From positions 1 through 7,338 of the forward strand of contig JAJCYL010000622.1 of NCBI GenBank assembly GCA_029262955.1: 7,338 nucleotides of DNA, read 5' to 3'. How positions within the stretch are numbered: position 1 is the stretch's first letter; each line of letters begins with the position of its first letter. The notes under the pieces were generated by a model. That model had not been told where the DNA came from. It worked only from the letters and a program-made list of their open reading frames with translations, and made no database searches. The translations under genes were made by a program, and so were the position numbers. The stretch is from Cytophagales bacterium. GTDB lineage: Bacteria; Bacteroidota; Bacteroidia; Cytophagales; Cyclobacteriaceae. Of this stretch, positions 6,000 to 7,338 are shown one piece after another.

Positions 6000-6696
6000 A
6001 ATAGCTGAGATCAAGTCCAATATTTACCAATTACTTCGGCTACCCGGAATTAGATTCTGGTACACAAAACTTAGATATAGATTAAAGAGGAGAGGGATGA
6101 GGTTTTATTCAAAATTAAATGCAGATGTTGGGCCAACAACTGTAGAGTATAATTTAACCGCTTTCAACTATGACGCTGCATTTGGTTGTGGAGGGAGAAT
6201 GGGATTGTTAATTTATCCCATTATTCCGTATTATAGGTTTAATAAGAATGTTAAGATTCTGATTGTTGGTTGTAGAACGGAGGATGATATTTATTGGTTG
6301 CGATCATACGGGTATAATAAAACGTTGGGGTTTGATTTGTTTTCATATTCAAATAAGGTTCTTCTAGGAGACATACACGATACTGATTTTGATGACGACT
6401 CTTTTGATGTTGTACTACTTGGTTGGATGATTAGTTACAGTAAAAACCCGAAACAGGTAATTAAGGAGTGTGTCCGAATAACGAAAAAAGAAGGATTGAT
6501 TGGTATTGGTATTGATCATGATCCTGATCAAGGAAAAGACGTAATTACTGATGAAGGGCCTAGGGTTAATGAGTTGAATAATGCCGACGAATTAATTGAT
6601 CTTTTTGCGATCACTAAAAACAAAGTGGTATTCAATTATGATCATCAAGGTCAATCTGACCACGCCATTGCGGTAATAACTAGGATATTTAAATAG
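5974..6696 (+). CDS. Class I SAM-dependent methyltransferase, probable glycan tailoring enzyme
   Basis: A protein of 240 residues from the ATG at 5974, overlapping the dioxygenase gene by 26 bases. A second ATG at 6097, preceded by AGGAGAGGG, would drop 41 basic N-terminal residues. The longer form is chosen because tight overlaps run through this operon, but the start is not certain. Motif I is KILIVGCRTEDD (94-105), with GCRTE in place of the usual GxGxG, followed by the acidic GFDL (Asp121). Then come GDIHDTDF (132-139) and SFDVVLLGWMISYSKNP (143-159), with a late strand around GLIGIGI. I recall the GDxHD...FDVVxxGWxxSYS pattern in other SAM methyltransferases of polysaccharide loci. The acceptor is unknown. 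Candidates are a sugar hydroxyl, including a chain-terminating methyl group, or a hydroxyl made by the preceding dioxygenase. Confidence 0.85.
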   Translation: MRLKSIYYRIAEIKSNIYQLLRLPGIRFWYTKLRYRLKRRGMRFYSKLNADVGPTTVEYNLTAFNYDAAFGCGGRMGLLIYPIIPYYRFNKNVKILIVGCRTEDDIYWLRSYGYNKTLGFDLFSYSNKVLLGDIHDTDFDDDSFDVVLLGWMISYSKNPKQVIKECVRITKKEGLIGIGIDHDPDQGKDVITDEGPRVNELNNADELIDLFAITKNKVVFNYDHQGQSDHAIAVITRIFK

Positions 6697-6705
6697 TTTC
6701 AAAGG

Positions 6706-7338
6706 TTGTACGAGGGAAAATCAATTTTAATAACGGGAGGAACCGGTTCTTTGGGGAAAGCACTGGTTAAATATTTGACCACAAATCAACCAGATCTTAA
6801 GAAGATCATTGTTTTTTCCAGAGATGAGCAGAAGCAATTTCAAATGGCCCAGGATTATCCACCTGAAAAGTATCCGCAAATAAGATTTTTCATTGGTGAC
6901 ATTAGAGACTTTGATAGGTTAAAGCGAGCTCTAAGAGGTGTCGATTATGTTATTCATGCGGCCGCAATGAAACATGTGCCAATTGCCGAATATAACCCGA
7001 TGGAATGTGTTAAAACAAATGTCATGGGGGCGGAGAATATTATTAATGCATGTTTAGAAACTCAAGTTGAACGAGTTGTAGCATTGTCTACGGATAAGGC
7101 TTGTGCTCCGATCAACTTATACGGAGCAACCAAACTCGTGTCCGACAAACTATTTATCGCAGCTAATAACATTAGGGGATGGAATCCTATCAAATTTTCT
7201 GTTGTCAGGTATGGGAACGTGATGGGGTCAAACGGTTCAGTTATACCTTTTTTTATGAAAAGAAAGATAGATGGCATGCTTCCAATCACGGATGAGCGAA
7301 TGACGAGGTTCAACATCTCACTTGATGATGGTGTTAGA
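6706..7338 (+). CDS. pseB: PseB-type UDP-N-acetylglucosamine 4,6-dehydratase (inverting), 3' end outside window
   Basis: The frame is open for 211 codons to the window edge; the full family length is about 330. The only upstream in-frame codons after the previous gene's TAG are TTT CAA AGG, so the start is TTG at 6706, giving MYEGKSILITGGTGSLG. The Rossmann nucleotide-binding GGTGSLG is at 11-17, HAAAMKHVPIAEYNP at 84-98, STDKA with catalytic Asp130 and Lys131, and the YxxxK pair Tyr139/Lys143 in NLYGATK. RYGNVMGSNGSVIPFF and ITDERMTRF follow. Tyr139 separates it from CapE/FnlA-type relatives, which as I recall have Met there. PseB converts UDP-GlcNAc to the 4-keto-6-deoxy-L-altro-type sugar nucleotide, first step to pseudaminic acid and some other amino sugars. 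The remaining pse genes, if present, would lie further right. Not enough is visible to fix the end product. Confidence 0.9.
   Translation, partial: MYEGKSILITGGTGSLGKALVKYLTTNQPDLKKIIVFSRDEQKQFQMAQDYPPEKYPQIRFFIGDIRDFDRLKRALRGVDYVIHAAAMKHVPIAEYNPMECVKTNVMGAENIINACLETQVERVVALSTDKACAPINLYGATKLVSDKLFIAANNIRGWNPIKFSVVRYGNVMGSNGSVIPFFMKRKIDGMLPITDERMTRFNISLDDGVR

Noticed and set aside
7062..7316. An 84-codon frame on the minus strand within the right-hand gene.
   Set aside because: It lies antisense to highly conserved PseB motifs and has no recognisable features.

Overview
The window looks like the start of a surface-polysaccharide (O-antigen or capsule type) operon from a member of the Bacteroidota, probably a Cytophagales-like bacterium. 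The evidence is AT-rich DNA, start codons without clear Shine-Dalgarno sequences, an exact Bacteroidota -7 box (TAnnTTTG) before the first regulatory gene, and a NusG paralogue of the UpxY type heading a polysaccharide locus. The taxonomic placement is inference; no marker gene is present.

Layout, all on the + strand. (1) 1-291: the 3' end of an unidentified membrane protein whose start lies outside the window. (2) 292-417: an intergenic stretch with a candidate promoter. Its -7 box sits at the centre of a 15-bp perfect palindrome that runs into the start of the next gene. (3) 418-1463: a two-gene regulatory module, a winged-helix protein with a degenerate nucleotidyltransferase-like C-terminus, coupled by TAATG to a UpxY/NusG-type antiterminator. 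(4) 1464-1577: a leader with an intrinsic terminator, plausibly the control point on which the antiterminator acts. (5) 1578-4969: a Wzz-like chain-length determinant, then the permease (Wzm) and ATPase (Wzt, with a C-terminal carbohydrate-binding domain) of an O-antigen ABC exporter. (6) 4953-6696: two overlapping tailoring genes, a PhyH-type Fe(II)/2-oxoglutarate dioxygenase and a class I SAM-dependent methyltransferase. (7) 6706-7338: the first 211 codons of a PseB-type UDP-GlcNAc 4,6-dehydratase, cut by the window end.

Working model (inference): the winged-helix protein sets transcription from its palindromic promoter. UpxY then carries RNA polymerase through the leader terminator into the long operon. 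The sugar is built partly from a PseB-derived precursor, modified by the dioxygenase and methyltransferase, and exported by Wzm/Wzt, with Wzt's C-terminal domain selecting the finished chain. The core family assignments are solid. The linkage between tailoring and export, and the roles of the palindrome and leader, are hypotheses.
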